This document shows, in pieces, positions 20,190-31,930 of a DNA stretch of 50,781 nucleotides; the stretch's first letter is position 1; each line of letters begins with the position of its first letter. Under the pieces are notes generated by a model that was not told where the DNA came from, did not search any database, and worked only from the letters and a program-made list of their open reading frames with translations. This DNA is from Gammaproteobacteria bacterium. GTDB taxonomy: Bacteria > Pseudomonadota > Gammaproteobacteria > Burkholderiales > Nitrosomonadaceae. The position numbers and the translations under genes were made by a program. The DNA lies in NCBI GenBank assembly GCA_030431985.1, contig JAUIIB010000017.1:1-50781 (forward strand). The letters are read 5' to 3'.

Positions 20190-21674
20190 TTACAGTTTGC
20201 TGTTACTCACATGCTCAAGTAAATTATCTACGGATACGTGCATGACATCGGTAAGTGGAAACGGGTAAATACCCAACCACAACACAGCCAGCGCCAAGAC
20301 CGCAAGTAAAATAAATTCACGATTTGATATGTCTTGCAAACCTTCAACAGCAGGACTCGCAACAGCACCGAAAATAACACGTTTATACATCCATAGCGTA
20401 TACGCAGCGCCAAAAATCAACGTCGTTGCCGCCAGAAACGCATACCAGAAATTAACCTGAACTGATCCCATAATGACCATAAATTCTCCAACAAAACCAC
20501 TGGTACCCGGCAATCCCGCATTGGCCATTGCAAACAACATAAAAAATGCTGCGAAAAAAGGCATTTTGTTGACTACCCCCCCATAATCAGCAATTTGACG
20601 AGAATGCAGTCTGTCGTATAAGACGCCGACACACAGGAACATGGCCCCAGAAATAAATCCGTGCGAGATCATTTGGACCATAGCGCCTTCGACACCGTAT
20701 GCATTAAACAAGAAAAAGCCTAATGTTACAAAACCCATGTGTGCTACTGAAGAATAGGCAATTAGCTTTTTCATATCGGCCTGCATCAGTGCTACAAGTC
20801 CAATATAGACTACCGCTATTAATGACAATACGATCATCATTTCCGCAAGATAATGACTTGCATCGGGCACTATCGGCAGTGAAAATCTTAAAAAGCCATA
20901 CCCCCCAAGCTTCAACATTATTGCTGCCAATACAACTGAACCGCCAGTTGGAGCTTCCACATGTGCATCGGGCAACCATGTATGAACAGGCCACATTGGA
21001 ACTTTCACCGCGAATGCTAGTAAAAATGCGATAAAGATCAGGATTTGCGCAGTAAATGGGATAGACAGTTGATGATAATCCGCAATTGAGAAACTGCCAC
21101 CTGATGACCGATATAGATAAATAAATGCGATTAACATCAGCAGCGATCCAAGTAACGTGTACAGGAAAAATTTTATCGCTGCATACACTCTATTTGGACC
21201 ACCCCAGATACCAATAATTAAAAACATTGGTATCAAAGAAGCTTCCCAGAATACATAAAAAAGCACCGCATCCAATGATGCAAAAACACCATTGACAATA
21301 CCTGACATCATTAAAAACGCGCCCAGATACTGCGACACACGTTGCTGTATAACCTGCCACCCCGCTATTACAACTAGCGGTGTCGTAAAGCAATTTAATA
21401 AAATAAGCGGCATCGATATACCGTCGACACCTAAATGATAATTGACATTAAATCGTTCAAACCAAACACGATTCTCTGTAAACTGCATCACGCTTGTCGT
21501 TGGATCAAATTCTGTATACAGCGGTATCGCCACCAAAAAACCTAAAATCGATCCGATTAACGCAATCCAACGCGCCGGCTGGGCATTGTGATCACCCCCG
21601 GTAGAAAAAACAGCGATGCCAAAAAGAATGGGCAGCCAAATAATCAGACTTAAAAGTGGGAAACCAACCGACAT
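20190..21674 (-). CDS. nuoM: NADH-quinone oxidoreductase subunit M
   Basis: NuoM is the second antiporter-like subunit of the complex I membrane arm (494 residues, about 14 helices). The key charged residues are visible: E in VFWEASLIPMFLIIG, K in AFAVKVPMWPVHTWLPDAH with the family motif following as VEAPTGGSVVLA, and K in DMKKLIAYSSVAHMGFV. Position between nuoL and nuoN matches the standard operon. Confidence 0.97.
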   Translation of the reverse strand: MSVGFPLLSLIIWLPILFGIAVFSTGGDHNAQPARWIALIGSILGFLVAIPLYTEFDPTTSVMQFTENRVWFERFNVNYHLGVDGISMPLILLNCFTTPLVVIAGWQVIQQRVSQYLGAFLMMSGIVNGVFASLDAVLFYVFWEASLIPMFLIIGIWGGPNRVYAAIKFFLYTLLGSLLMLIAFIYLYRSSGGSFSIADYHQLSIPFTAQILIFIAFLLAFAVKVPMWPVHTWLPDAHVEAPTGGSVVLAAIMLKLGGYGFLRFSLPIVPDASHYLAEMMIVLSLIAVVYIGLVALMQADMKKLIAYSSVAHMGFVTLGFFLFNAYGVEGAMVQMISHGFISGAMFLCVGVLYDRLHSRQIADYGGVVNKMPFFAAFFMLFAMANAGLPGTSGFVGEFMVIMGSVQVNFWYAFLAATTLIFGAAYTLWMYKRVIFGAVASPAVEGLQDISNREFILLAVLALAVLWLGIYPFPLTDVMHVSVDNLLEHVSNSKL

Positions 21675-21748
21675 GTTTATTCCGTTATATTTATTAGTGT
21701 TTATACGTTACGAGTATCTGAATATTCTCAATATTAAAAAACCAAGTT

Positions 21749-23689
21749 TTAATGTAACCAGAAGGTTAGAATCGCAAAAATACCGACTATCATCGTAAAT
21801 GCATAATGATAGATATAACCGGTCTGGAACCGCCTTACCAGCGTAGCAGTCCACGCAACCAGTTTAGCGGATCCATTGACTATTGAACCATCTATCAATT
21901 TCATATCCCCGAACTTCCAAAATACTGACCCGAGCGCACGCGCCCCTCCAGCGAAAAGCCAGGAATATAGTTCATCAATATAATATTTTTTATCCAATAC
22001 GGTATAAACCGGACCAAATGCTGATTTAATCTTACCTGGCCAATTGGTCTTAATCGTATACAAAAACCATGCAGTGAAGATGCCAGCAACTGACAGCCAA
22101 AAAGGAACGGTTGTCAAAGCATGAGCCATCATCCCCCCGATTCCCGTAAACTCAGCACCAAGTTTTTCTATTGCCGCGTGTTCCGGCAATACATAAATTA
22201 CGTTATTAAAATAATCGCCAAATACAATCGGACCAATAAACCAACCCGCGCCTACTGCCGGTATTGCCAAAACAATCAATGGCAATGTCACAACCCATGG
22301 CGATTCGTGTAAATGGGACTTAGTGTGTTCATCCATGCGTGCCTCTCCATGAAAAGTCATGAAAAACAGCCTGAATGTGTAGAGTGCCGTGACAAAAACT
22401 GTAGCCACAACACAATAATAAGCAAATTCGGCGTACGGTATAGTCGCAAAACCAACGGCTTCAATAATGGTATCTTTGGAAAAGAAACCTGAAAATCCCG
22501 GCACACCCGCGCTTGCCAAAGATGCAATAAACATCGTCCAATACGTAATGGGCATATATTTTTTCAGCCCGCCCATTTTTTCCATATTTTGTTCATGATG
22601 CATCGCGATAATCACTGAGCCAGCACCTAAGAAAAGTACTGCCTTAAAAAATGCGTGCGTCATGAGATGAAAAATCGCGGCGGAATACGCAGAAGCACCT
22701 AGCGCAACGGTCATATAGCCCAGCTGTGACAATGTAGAATAAGCAACAACACGTTTAATGTCAGTTTGCACGATGGCCACAAGCGCCATAAACAACGTTG
22801 TTATTCCACCTGTCAGAAGAATCACTGAAAGAGCAACGTCTGAAAGCTCGAATAATGGCGACATACGTGCCACCATAAATATACCCGCTGTAACCATTGT
22901 CGCAGCATGAATCAATGCGGAAATTGGCGTTGGCCCCTCCATTGAATCCGGCAACCAGACATGTAAAGGAAACTGCGCCGATTTACCCATCGCTCCGATA
23001 AACAACAATATACAAATGACGGTTATTACAAGCCATGATGACCCGGGAATAATTTCTATTGTTTGCTTAGCAATTTCGGGGGCTTGTTCAAAAACATCTG
23101 CATAATCGAGCGTTCCACAATACGACAACACCAATGCGATACCGAGCAAAAATCCAAAATCTCCAACTCTGTTAACCAAGAAAGCTTTTAAATTTGCATA
23201 AATAGCCGTTGGTCGCGTATACCAAAATCCAATGAGTAAATAAGATACTAGTCCGACAGCTTCCCAGCCAAAAAAGAGCTGCAGGAAATTATTCGACATG
23301 ACTAACATCATCATCGAAAAAGTAAACAAAGAAATATAACTGAAGAAACGCTGGTATCCTGGGTCTCCATGCATATAGCCTATCGTATAAACATGCACCA
23401 TAAGCGAGACTAAGCTAACAACAACCATCATGGTCGCAGTCAGTTGATCGATCAGAAAACCAATTTCAAAATGCGTATCGCCAGTGACTAGCCAAGTGTA
23501 TACAGTACCGTTAAATACATTTCCACCAAGCACGTCGACAAAAATGATCAAGGATGCGATAAAGGAAATAAATACCAAAGAAATGGTGGCACGGTGGCTC
23601 CATACGGTTCCAATTTGACGTCCAAACAACCCGGCTATAATGGCACCTAAAAGTGGCGCTATTGGCACCAGTAAATAAAGTGTTTGCAT
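21749..23689 (-). CDS. nuoL: NADH-quinone oxidoreductase subunit L
   Basis: NuoL is the distal proton-pumping subunit of complex I. The 646-residue protein has about 16 membrane helices and the long lateral amphipathic helix region at the C-terminus. Motifs include FFGWEAVGLVSYLLIGFWY, KSAQFPLHVWLPDSMEGPTP and DIKRVVAYSTLSQLGYM. It precedes nuoM by 74 bases. Confidence 0.97.
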   Translation of the reverse strand: MQTLYLLVPIAPLLGAIIAGLFGRQIGTVWSHRATISLVFISFIASLIIFVDVLGGNVFNGTVYTWLVTGDTHFEIGFLIDQLTATMMVVVSLVSLMVHVYTIGYMHGDPGYQRFFSYISLFTFSMMMLVMSNNFLQLFFGWEAVGLVSYLLIGFWYTRPTAIYANLKAFLVNRVGDFGFLLGIALVLSYCGTLDYADVFEQAPEIAKQTIEIIPGSSWLVITVICILLFIGAMGKSAQFPLHVWLPDSMEGPTPISALIHAATMVTAGIFMVARMSPLFELSDVALSVILLTGGITTLFMALVAIVQTDIKRVVAYSTLSQLGYMTVALGASAYSAAIFHLMTHAFFKAVLFLGAGSVIIAMHHEQNMEKMGGLKKYMPITYWTMFIASLASAGVPGFSGFFSKDTIIEAVGFATIPYAEFAYYCVVATVFVTALYTFRLFFMTFHGEARMDEHTKSHLHESPWVVTLPLIVLAIPAVGAGWFIGPIVFGDYFNNVIYVLPEHAAIEKLGAEFTGIGGMMAHALTTVPFWLSVAGIFTAWFLYTIKTNWPGKIKSAFGPVYTVLDKKYYIDELYSWLFAGGARALGSVFWKFGDMKLIDGSIVNGSAKLVAWTATLVRRFQTGYIYHYAFTMIVGIFAILTFWLH

Positions 23690-23745
23690 TTCAATCTACT
23701 TCTAATTGTCAGTTATTTTTTATTCAAATCGATATCGAATTTATT

Positions 23746-24051
23746 CTAGCCTTTCAATTTATCTAGATCGTCGACATTGATGGTTTGCAGATTTCTGAAC
23801 AGTACAACCAAAATTGCCAAACCAATTGCTGCCTCGGCTGCTGCAACAGTCAATATGAAAAACACAAATACTTGTCCCGAAATATCCTGCAAGTAATGTG
23901 AAAATGCCACAAAATTCATATTAACGGCCAACAGCATAAGTTCGATTGACATCAGTATGATAATGACATTTTTTCTGTTAAGAAAAATGCCTACAATACC
24001 AATCGCAAATAAAATCGCACCAAGTACCAGATAATGAGATAACGATACCAA
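23746..24051 (-). CDS. nuoK: NADH-quinone oxidoreductase subunit K
   Basis: NuoK (101 residues, three membrane helices) belongs to the proximal membrane arm of complex I. The two membrane glutamates essential for pumping are present, one in [18 protein letters not shown] and one in [15 protein letters not shown]. It lies between nuoJ (53 bases) and nuoL (56 bases). Confidence 0.96.
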   Translation of the reverse strand: MVSLSHYLVLGAILFAIGIVGIFLNRKNVIIILMSIELMLLAVNMNFVAFSHYLQDISGQVFVFFILTVAAAEAAIGLAILVVLFRNLQTINVDDLDKLKG

Positions 24052-24104
24052 GCTAACATCCTCTTTTTTAATTCATGAATTGCCGCAAAGATTACTTTGC
24101 TTTT

Positions 24105-24710
24105 TCAACCTTTTTTCTCTGCAGGCATGGTAACAATCCGCAGACGATCTTCTTTTTTTACGCTGACTTGTTTTGCAACATCAAGTGACTTTTTATCTTC
24201 GCGATGTCGCAACGTTAACGCAATTGCAGCAATCATTGCTACAAGTAATAACACTGCGGCAAGCTCGAAAGCATAAACATATTCCGTATATAACAGGCGT
24301 CCCAACTCCTTGGTATTGCTATACTCAACCGTCTTCGGTTCGGGTGCGGGCATAGCATCCAGACTGAAATATTGTCCAAACATTACTATGGCTATTTCTA
24401 CAACCATAACCAAAGCTACGATACCTCCGATGGGAAACCATTTCCAGAATCCTTCACGCAACTTGTCTAAATTAATATCCAGCATCATTACAACAAATAA
24501 AAACAACACCATCACGGCACCCACATAAACAAGAACAAGTGTAATAGCTAAGAATTCAGCCTCTAATAACAGCCATAACCCTGCACTTGTCACAAATGAC
24601 AAAACAAGCAGCAGCGCCGAATACACCGGATTTCGAACAGTGATCACACCCAGAGCGGATACAATAAGTACAGATGAAAAAAAGTAAAAAATGATGTCCT
24701 GAAAATTCAT
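24105..24710 (-). CDS. nuoJ: NADH-quinone oxidoreductase subunit J
   Basis: NuoJ (201 residues) is a five-helix subunit of the membrane arm next to the quinone chamber. The helices and the motif EAEFLAITLVLVYVGAVMVLF, which includes the conserved membrane pi-bulge region, identify it. The polar C-terminal tail (about residues 170-201) is rich in lysine and probably cytoplasmic. Confidence 0.95.
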   Translation of the reverse strand: MNFQDIIFYFFSSVLIVSALGVITVRNPVYSALLLVLSFVTSAGLWLLLEAEFLAITLVLVYVGAVMVLFLFVVMMLDINLDKLREGFWKWFPIGGIVALVMVVEIAIVMFGQYFSLDAMPAPEPKTVEYSNTKELGRLLYTEYVYAFELAAVLLLVAMIAAIALTLRHREDKKSLDVAKQVSVKKEDRLRIVTMPAEKKG

Positions 24711-24735
24711 TTGTATTTACCTAATGTCCAATGTA

Positions 24736-25224
24736 TCAACGATAATTCGCATCTTCCGCTCTATCCTTGGCGATCTGTTCTTCGTAACGATCACCAATTG
24801 CGAGCAGCATTTCCTTGGTATAAATCAAGTCTCCTCTTTTTTCACCATGGTATTCAAGAATGCGCGTTTCAACAATTGAATCGACCGGACAAGATTCTTC
24901 ACAAAAACCACAAAAAATACACTTGCTAAGATCGATGTCATAACGTGTTGTCCGGCGTGTACCGTCTTCACGTTGCTCTGAATCAATAGTGATAGCCATC
25001 GCCGGACATACTGCTTCACACAATTTGCACGCAATGCACCGTTCCTCACCATTTGGATAACGCCTCAACGCGTGCAACCCTCGAAACCGCGGCGATTGCG
25101 GAGTTTTCTCCTCGGGATAATGTACGGTCATTTTAGGCTTAAACAAATACCGTCCCGTAACCATCATGCCTTTCCATAATTCCAATAACAGAAAGGTACT
25201 AAAAAACTTTTTAATCCGATTCAT
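24736..25224 (-). CDS. nuoI: NADH-quinone oxidoreductase subunit I
   Basis: NuoI carries clusters N6a and N6b on the electron path to N2. Two complete 4Fe-4S motifs are seen: C63, C66, C69, C73 in [11 protein letters not shown] and C102, C105, C108, C112 in [11 protein letters not shown]. The length of 162 residues is normal. It lies 15 bases after nuoH. Confidence 0.97.
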   Translation of the reverse strand: MNRIKKFFSTFLLLELWKGMMVTGRYLFKPKMTVHYPEEKTPQSPRFRGLHALRRYPNGEERCIACKLCEAVCPAMAITIDSEQREDGTRRTTRYDIDLSKCIFCGFCEESCPVDSIVETRILEYHGEKRGDLIYTKEMLLAIGDRYEEQIAKDRAEDANYR

Positions 25225-25239
25225 AATACAGTTCCTTTT

Positions 25240-26346
25240 TTAGAACCAAAGATTAAGCGGAACATCATTTTGTATCGATTCCGGCAACTGCATGATCACA
25301 CCCAGTACAACAATCCAAACAATAGTAATCGGGATAAAAACCTTCCACCCTAATCTCATGATCTGATCGTAGCGATATCTTGGGAATGTCGCACGAAACC
25401 AAAGAAAAAAGAATAACAAAAATGCTATTTTTAACAATAACCAGATAAATCCTGGAATCATATTCAAAGGAGCGATATCCAATGGCGGCAGCCACCCCCC
25501 TAAGAACATAATTGCTGTCAATGTCGCGACCAGTATCATATTAGCGTATTCAGCAAGAAAGAATACGGTAAACGCCATACCGGAATAATCAACGTGAAAC
25601 CCTGCAACAATTTCAGATTCGCCTTCCGCCACATCAAATGGTGCACGATTCGTCTCTGCTACACCCGATATGAAATACACCAGGAACATTGGAAACAAGG
25701 GGATCCAAAACCAATGCAAAAAACTTATCCAGTTATCACCTTGTTGACCTCTAACAATATCACCCAGATTCAGACTTTGTGACATCATCAATACGCAGAC
25801 CAAGGCAAAACCCATAGCCAATTCATACGATACAACCTGCGCGGCCGAACGCATCGCCCCCAGAAACGCATATTTTGAATTCGATGCCCAACCTGCAATA
25901 ATGACGCCATAAATACCCATTGAAGTCATCGCCAGGATATACAGCAAACCAGCATTTATATCAGCCAGTACCATCTCGGCAGAAAAAGGTACGACAGCCC
26001 AGGCAGCCAGTGCGGGCATAATAGTCAATATTGGTGCCAGTATGAACAGAAATTTATTAGCGCCCGCCGGAACAACAATTTCCTTCATCAGCGCTTTTAC
26101 TGCATCCGCTATCGGTTGCCCCCAACCACGCAGCCACGGAATACCGAAAAAAGTAACTCGATTGGGCCCTACCCGTATTTGCATGTAAGCAATAATCTTA
26201 CGCTCAGCAAATGTAAGATAGGCCACGCCAAGCAGCAGTGGAACAATAATTGCAAAAATAAATGTCAGATTCGTCGAAAGCGAAAACAGCATATAACCCA
26301 ATTCCGCTCCAAAAACCTGTTCAAATAGCTGTTGTATAGATTCCAT
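25240..26346 (-). CDS. nuoH: NADH-quinone oxidoreductase subunit H
   Basis: NuoH lines the quinone tunnel between the hydrophilic and membrane arms. The 368-residue protein has about eight membrane helices and the family signatures [19 protein letters not shown] and [19 protein letters not shown], with the charged loop that contacts NuoB and NuoD. It is 23 bases after nuoG. Confidence 0.97.
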   Translation of the reverse strand: MESIQQLFEQVFGAELGYMLFSLSTNLTFIFAIIVPLLLGVAYLTFAERKIIAYMQIRVGPNRVTFFGIPWLRGWGQPIADAVKALMKEIVVPAGANKFLFILAPILTIMPALAAWAVVPFSAEMVLADINAGLLYILAMTSMGIYGVIIAGWASNSKYAFLGAMRSAAQVVSYELAMGFALVCVLMMSQSLNLGDIVRGQQGDNWISFLHWFWIPLFPMFLVYFISGVAETNRAPFDVAEGESEIVAGFHVDYSGMAFTVFFLAEYANMILVATLTAIMFLGGWLPPLDIAPLNMIPGFIWLLLKIAFLLFFFLWFRATFPRYRYDQIMRLGWKVFIPITIVWIVVLGVIMQLPESIQNDVPLNLWF

Positions 26347-26369
26347 CTATAAATTCCAAATTCTTTGCA

Positions 26370-28772
26370 TTACAGTTTTTCTATTACTATTTCTCCAAAC
26401 ATTGCACCTAATGCAGTTGTTTTGGGGTGGGCGCACGGTACGCGTACACAACCCGCCGGTAATTTATCATCACAAGCGGCCTCTAACTGTATTGACTCAT
26501 TATTCTGTTGGATTCGAATTTGATCGCCTGAACTGATATTCATTGTATTCATTAATCCAGCTGGCATCCAGGCATACACCTGGTTTGCATCTCGGGTTTG
26601 CTGCAATGACTCAGCACGCCGAACAATTGGGTCAGCTTGATAAATAGGCACTTCGCCGATCCGCTGAACAGAATTGCTTTGATACGTGTCCAAATTAAAC
26701 ACTGACATTCCCACGTCATTATTTAAGTATTTGCCTAGACTCTGTTTCTCAGGAAATATCGCATTGCGAACCTGCTCCGATGTTTCATAGTCGAAATCAT
26801 CCAAACTCAATAAATTTGCAATGACACGCAATACCTTCCATGCCGGCCTTGCTTCTCCCAGTGGCGCAACGACCCCATTAAAGCTTTGCGCACGTCCCTC
26901 AGTATTGACAAATGTTCCTGATGTTTCCGTAAAAGGTGCGATAGGCAGCAATACGTCTGCATATTCATACGCATTACCTTGAAATGCAGTCAGCGATACC
27001 ACAAAATCCGCTGCTTTTATAGCCTCCAATGATTGTTGAGTATCATAACAATCAAATTCTGGTTCCATATTCATGAGTATGTAACCATGACATTTTTGAT
27101 CCCCAGCTTCACCCAGCATTTGCGCCGCATTCAAACCGGCCGTTGCATTTGAAAGCAGGCCAACCGACGACAAGGCCGTTAAATCTGGTATGGCACCTGC
27201 AATATATGCACCCACACTGTTCGCCGCCTCACCCAAGATTCCAAAAGAAGCATCTGTCGCCTTAGCGATAGCATTCGACAACATATGGATTTTCGTGTAA
27301 TCAGGATGATGTTGTGCTAAATTGCCGAGATAAACTGCTGCGGGTGATTGATCAATCAGACTGCGAGCAATCGCCTCGGATTGCGCTGAATCTTCATCCT
27401 CAATCGATGCCAGCAACGTTTTCATTTCTTCCGGCTGCTCCTCCCCCTTCAATGCAACCACGGCCTTTAATATACCGGTCAACGCCTTGGTAATTGCATC
27501 GGGAGCAACGATGATCTTGTTACTAACCTTAGTCAGAAGATCGTCATCAACAGGATTTACAATACTTAATTGTGTGCCTTTTTTTACAGATTGCCTGATT
27601 CGCTGAGCAATTAATGGATGATCTTTACGTAGCGTACTGCCCACAACCAATATAGATTTTTGTGCTGATATTTCCTCTATACTCGTACCGAGCCATGGAA
27701 CGCCTTTCATCTGCTTATCCGCACTAAAATCAGATTGTCGTGTACGGTGATCAACATTACCACTTCCCAATCCGCGAACTAATTTCTGTAACAGGTATAG
27801 CTCTTCCGTTGTACTGTGGGGCGATCCTAACGCGCCCAGACTTTGCGCACCGTATTTTTCTTTTATTTCTATAAGCCTATTCGCAGTAAACTCTAAAGCT
27901 TCCTGCCAGTTGCTTTCCTGCCACTCACCGTCACGTTTAATCATCGGTTGCTTTAAGCGGTCTTCCGAATTCAATCCTTCGTAAGAAAAACGATCCTTAT
28001 CAGCAATCCAACACTCGTTAATCGCTTCATTGTCCCTTGGTAAAACACGCATTACACGATTATGCTTGACTTGAACAATCAAATTGGAACCCAACCCACA
28101 ATGCGGACTGATTGATTTTCTGCGTGACAGCTCCCATGTCCGTGCAGTGTACCGAAATGGCTTACTTACCAAAGCACCTACTGGACAAAGATCAATAACA
28201 TTGCCAGACAATTCTGAGTCAACCGTTTTTCCGACAAAAGCCAAAATTTCAGAATGTTCACCACGTCCGGCCATGCCCAACTCCATAATACCTGCAATTT
28301 CCTGACCAAAACGTACACAGCGGGTACAGTGAATGCAACGCGTCATGTCGGTAGAAATTAAAGGACCGAGATTTTTATTGGTTACAGACCGTTTAGCTTC
28401 TTGATAACGGGAACCGCTTGAACCATAACCAACGGCCAAATCTTGTAGCTGACACTCGCCACCCTGATCACAAATCGGGCAATCCAATGGATGATTAATC
28501 AGCAAAAATTCCATAACACCTTTTTGTGCGGTTACAGCCTGCTTTGAATGCGTATAGACCTTCATACCATCCATAACAGGTGTAGCACATGCTGGCAGTG
28601 GTTTTGGTGCTTTTTCAACTTCCACCAAGCACATACGGCAATTAGCCGCTATCGATAGTTTTTTGTGATAGCAAAAGTGCGGAATATAAACTCCGATCTC
28701 TTTGGCACCATCCATAATGGTGCTACCTTTAGGAACGGATACTTGTTTACCATCGATTTCAATATTGACCAT
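26370..28772 (-). CDS. nuoG: NADH-quinone oxidoreductase subunit G
   Basis: NuoG (800 residues) carries the N1b, N4 and N5 clusters. A 2Fe-2S ferredoxin domain comes first (CYHKKLSIAANCRMC and later C in LPACATP), then the His-ligated N5 motif HPLDCPICDQGGEC and the 4Fe-4S motif CIHCTRC, then a molybdopterin-oxidoreductase-like domain. At the place of the optional N7 cluster the motif reads SPHCGLGSN, so most N7 cysteines are absent, as in many proteobacteria. The gap to nuoF is 106 bases, the longest within the operon, with nothing recognisable in it. Confidence 0.96.
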   Translation of the reverse strand: MVNIEIDGKQVSVPKGSTIMDGAKEIGVYIPHFCYHKKLSIAANCRMCLVEVEKAPKPLPACATPVMDGMKVYTHSKQAVTAQKGVMEFLLINHPLDCPICDQGGECQLQDLAVGYGSSGSRYQEAKRSVTNKNLGPLISTDMTRCIHCTRCVRFGQEIAGIMELGMAGRGEHSEILAFVGKTVDSELSGNVIDLCPVGALVSKPFRYTARTWELSRRKSISPHCGLGSNLIVQVKHNRVMRVLPRDNEAINECWIADKDRFSYEGLNSEDRLKQPMIKRDGEWQESNWQEALEFTANRLIEIKEKYGAQSLGALGSPHSTTEELYLLQKLVRGLGSGNVDHRTRQSDFSADKQMKGVPWLGTSIEEISAQKSILVVGSTLRKDHPLIAQRIRQSVKKGTQLSIVNPVDDDLLTKVSNKIIVAPDAITKALTGILKAVVALKGEEQPEEMKTLLASIEDEDSAQSEAIARSLIDQSPAAVYLGNLAQHHPDYTKIHMLSNAIAKATDASFGILGEAANSVGAYIAGAIPDLTALSSVGLLSNATAGLNAAQMLGEAGDQKCHGYILMNMEPEFDCYDTQQSLEAIKAADFVVSLTAFQGNAYEYADVLLPIAPFTETSGTFVNTEGRAQSFNGVVAPLGEARPAWKVLRVIANLLSLDDFDYETSEQVRNAIFPEKQSLGKYLNNDVGMSVFNLDTYQSNSVQRIGEVPIYQADPIVRRAESLQQTRDANQVYAWMPAGLMNTMNISSGDQIRIQQNNESIQLEAACDDKLPAGCVRVPCAHPKTTALGAMFGEIVIEKL

Positions 28773-28878
28773 CGGCTAAATTTCTTATTTTTAAAAGTGT
28801 TGTATAAAGCGTTAAGGGTAATCTAACCTCAAACCCACCAACTCATGTCATTCATGTGATGTTAGCCCGAAAACCCAC

Positions 28879-30156
28879 CTATACCATACATTTTTTGTGT
28901 TCAATGTGATATACAAACTCATCTCTAAAATGCTGAATCATGGCACGAACCGGCATGGCCGCAGCATCACCTAACGCACAAATGGTTCGGCCTTGAATGT
29001 TATCTGCTATATCATCAAGCAAATCAAGGTCCTCTTGACGTCCCTTTCCGTGCTCGATACGATTGATAATCCGATAAAGCCAGCCCGTTCCTTCCCGGCA
29101 CGGTGTACATTGGCCGCAGGATTCTTCAAAATAAAAATAGGATAGCCGCTCCAGCGCCCTTACCATGCAGGTCGTGTCGTCCATAATAATCACTGCACCG
29201 GATCCCAGCATAGAACCGGCCTTTGCTATGGAATCGTAATCCATATCCGTTTCCATCATAATATCACCAGGTAATACCGGCATTGACGACCCACCCGGAA
29301 TACAACCTTTTAACTTGCGACCGTCGCGCATTCCACCTGCTAGTTCAAGTAATTCGGCAAATGGAGTACCCAGTGGAATCTCATAATTTCCCGGTTTATT
29401 GACATGACCTGAAACTGAGAATATCTTCGTACCCCCATTGTTTGGCTTACCGAGTTCCAGATATTTTTCTCCCCCGTTACGAATAATCCACGGCACTGAT
29501 GCAAAGGTTTCAGTATTATTAATTGTTGTCGGCTTTCCATATAAGCCGTAGTTTGCTGGAAACGGCGGTTTAAAACGTGGCTGCCCTTTCTTTCCTTCAA
29601 TCGACTCGAGCAGCGCAGTTTCCTCACCACAAATATAAGCGCCATAGCCATGATGGTTATATAACTGGAAACTAAACATCGCACCAAGGATATTTTCACC
29701 GAGATAACCCGCCGCACGCGCCTCTTCTACAGCCTCCTCCATGCGTTCGTAGGTATCCCAGATTTCTCCATGAATGTAGTTATATCCAGCCTTAGCGCCC
29801 ATCGCATATGCGGCGATAATCATCCCCTCGATTAAAAGATGCGGGTTATATCGCATAATATCCCGATCTTTAAAGGTACCGGGCTCCCCTTCATCGGAAT
29901 TGCAGACAATGTATTTATCACCCTGATAGTCTTTGGGCATAAAGCTCCACTTTAAGCCCGTGGGAAAACCAGCCCCACCGCGCCCGCGCAACGCTGATTT
30001 CTTTACTTCCTCAACAACATACTCAGGCGCCATCTTTTGGTTCAGGATTTTTTTTAGAGCTGCATAACCTTCACGTTTTTCGTAACTTTCTAAACGCCAG
30101 TTATTCGGATCTGTATTGTCTACGCCATTAAGCAGCGTCAACGGATATTGCTTCAT
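28879..30156 (-). CDS. nuoF: NADH-quinone oxidoreductase subunit F
   Basis: NuoF binds NADH and FMN and carries cluster N3. The FMN/NADH site [10 protein letters not shown] is at 58-67 and [19 protein letters not shown] follows near 180. The 4Fe-4S ligands are C347, C350, C353 (CGQCTPC) and C393 (CALGD). The length of 425 residues is normal. The start ATG overlaps the nuoE stop (ATGA), so the two are translationally coupled. Confidence 0.97.
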   Translation of the reverse strand: MKQYPLTLLNGVDNTDPNNWRLESYEKREGYAALKKILNQKMAPEYVVEEVKKSALRGRGGAGFPTGLKWSFMPKDYQGDKYIVCNSDEGEPGTFKDRDIMRYNPHLLIEGMIIAAYAMGAKAGYNYIHGEIWDTYERMEEAVEEARAAGYLGENILGAMFSFQLYNHHGYGAYICGEETALLESIEGKKGQPRFKPPFPANYGLYGKPTTINNTETFASVPWIIRNGGEKYLELGKPNNGGTKIFSVSGHVNKPGNYEIPLGTPFAELLELAGGMRDGRKLKGCIPGGSSMPVLPGDIMMETDMDYDSIAKAGSMLGSGAVIIMDDTTCMVRALERLSYFYFEESCGQCTPCREGTGWLYRIINRIEHGKGRQEDLDLLDDIADNIQGRTICALGDAAAMPVRAMIQHFRDEFVYHIEHKKCMV

Positions 30157-30629
30157 TTGTTCAGTTCCTCCAACATTTCATCTATCTTCTCGTTGGACAT
30201 AAAACTGCACATGCGCTTGTTATTGACCAGCATAACCGGTGAATCGCCACAGGCTCCCATACACTCACCTTCCTTCAGAGTGAATTTTCCATCTTCCGTA
30301 GTTTGGTTAAAGCCGATTCCCAGCTTTTGCTTTAAATAGTCAGCCGCATCTTTACCGCCGGATAATGCGCACGGTAAATTGGTGCAAACCGTTATCTTGT
30401 ATTGACCCAAAGGCTCAAGATTGTACATATTATAGAATGTTGCAACTTCGTACACCGCAATAGCCGGCATACCTAAATAATCTGCAACAAAATCCATTGT
30501 CTCATTCGCCAACCAACCTTTCTCATCCTGTGCAATGGCTAAAGCAGACATCACTGCAGACTGTTTTTGATCTACAGGATATTTTGCTATTTCATGATCT
30601 ATTTTTTTTAGGGATTCAGCACTTAACAT
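30153..30629 (-). CDS. nuoE: NADH-quinone oxidoreductase subunit E
   Basis: NuoE holds the off-path 2Fe-2S cluster N1a in a thioredoxin-like domain. The ligands are C82, C87, C123 and C127 (CTNLPC and CMGAC). The helical N-terminal part shows the family motif KGWLANE. The length of 158 residues is normal. It starts five bases after the nuoD stop and overlaps nuoF by four bases. Confidence 0.96.
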   Translation of the reverse strand: MLSAESLKKIDHEIAKYPVDQKQSAVMSALAIAQDEKGWLANETMDFVADYLGMPAIAVYEVATFYNMYNLEPLGQYKITVCTNLPCALSGGKDAADYLKQKLGIGFNQTTEDGKFTLKEGECMGACGDSPVMLVNNKRMCSFMSNEKIDEMLEELNK

Positions 30630-30634
30630 TTCAT

Positions 30635-31888
30635 CTATCTATCAATTTCACCAAATACGATATCTTGAGTCCCGATAATGGCCACGACATCAGCAATCAT
30701 ATGCCCGCGGGACATTTCATCAAGTGCGGCCAAATGCGCAAAACCAGGCGCCCTGATTTTTAAACGATACGGTTTATTTGCCCCATCAGATACCAAATAT
30801 ATGCCAAACTCGCCTTTTGGATGCTCAACTCCAACGTAGGCCTCACCCGGTGGAACATGAAAGCCCTCTGAGAACAATTTAAAATGATGAATTAATTCTT
30901 CCATATTTTGCTTCATATCGACACGCGGGGGCGGTGCAACCTTATGATTCTCTGTAATTACCGGCCCTGGATTTTTTCTCAACCAATCCACGCATTGCTT
31001 GATAATACGATTAGATTGGCGGAATTCTTCCATGCGAACTAAATAACGGTCGTAGCAATCACCGTTTACTCCCACCGGAATATCAAAATCAAGTTTATCG
31101 TAGACTTCATAGGGTTGTTTTTTTCTCAAGTCCCATTCCACACCAGAACCGCGCAGCATGGGTCCCGTAAATCCTAATGCTTTTGCACGTTCAGGTGAGA
31201 CAACACCTACATCAACCAGCCGTTGCTTCCAAATACGATTATCCGTCAGCAAAGTCTCGTACTCATCTACATAAGTCGGAAAGCGCTCAGTAAAGTCTTC
31301 AATAAAATCCAGCAGGGAACCCTCTCTGTTTTGATTTCTCAACTGGATTTGTTTTTCACTGTGAACTTTTGAGTCTTGGTACTTCGGCATGTTATCCGGC
31401 AGATCCCGATAAACACCACCCGGACGATAGTATGCCGCATGCATTCGGGCACCTGAAACCGCTTCATAGCAATCCATGAGGTCTTCCCGTTCACGAAATG
31501 CATAAAGAAACATTGTCATCGCCCCAACATCCAGCGCATGCGCCCCAATCCAAAGCAAATGGTTTAATATCCGCGTAATTTCGTCAAACATCACACGTAT
31601 ATACTGCGCTCTTATCGGCACATCAATTTGCAACAGCTTTTCGATTGCCATCACATAGGCATGCTCATTCACCATCATGGATACATAATCCAAACGATCC
31701 ATATAAGGCACGGACTGTATGAATGTTTTGTTCTCTGCAAGCTTTTCCGTCGCACGGTGTAACAACCCGATGTGCGGATCTGCACGGCGAACGACTTCTC
31801 CGTCTAACTCAAGTACAAGCCGCAATACCCCGTGCGCAGCAGGATGCTGCGGACCAAAATTCATGGTGTAGTTTCTTATTTCTGCCAT
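30635..31888 (-). CDS. nuoD: NADH-quinone oxidoreductase subunit D
   Basis: NuoD (49-kDa subunit, 417 residues) forms the quinone-reducing pocket with NuoB and derives from the [NiFe]-hydrogenase large subunit. Family motifs are [16 protein letters not shown] with the quinone-binding histidine, [30 protein letters not shown] and the C-terminal DIVFGEIDR. It is a stand-alone nuoD, not a nuoCD fusion. Confidence 0.97.
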   Translation of the reverse strand: MAEIRNYTMNFGPQHPAAHGVLRLVLELDGEVVRRADPHIGLLHRATEKLAENKTFIQSVPYMDRLDYVSMMVNEHAYVMAIEKLLQIDVPIRAQYIRVMFDEITRILNHLLWIGAHALDVGAMTMFLYAFREREDLMDCYEAVSGARMHAAYYRPGGVYRDLPDNMPKYQDSKVHSEKQIQLRNQNREGSLLDFIEDFTERFPTYVDEYETLLTDNRIWKQRLVDVGVVSPERAKALGFTGPMLRGSGVEWDLRKKQPYEVYDKLDFDIPVGVNGDCYDRYLVRMEEFRQSNRIIKQCVDWLRKNPGPVITENHKVAPPPRVDMKQNMEELIHHFKLFSEGFHVPPGEAYVGVEHPKGEFGIYLVSDGANKPYRLKIRAPGFAHLAALDEMSRGHMIADVVAIIGTQDIVFGEIDR

Positions 31889-31930
31889 AGCCTACTTCTA
31901 AAAACTCAATCTTTTTAACAGAATCTTACA

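Noticed and set aside
26370..28772. NuoG missing cluster ligands as a defect
   Set aside because: Only the optional N7 site is lost; N1b, N4 and N5 ligands are intact, which is usual in many proteobacteria.
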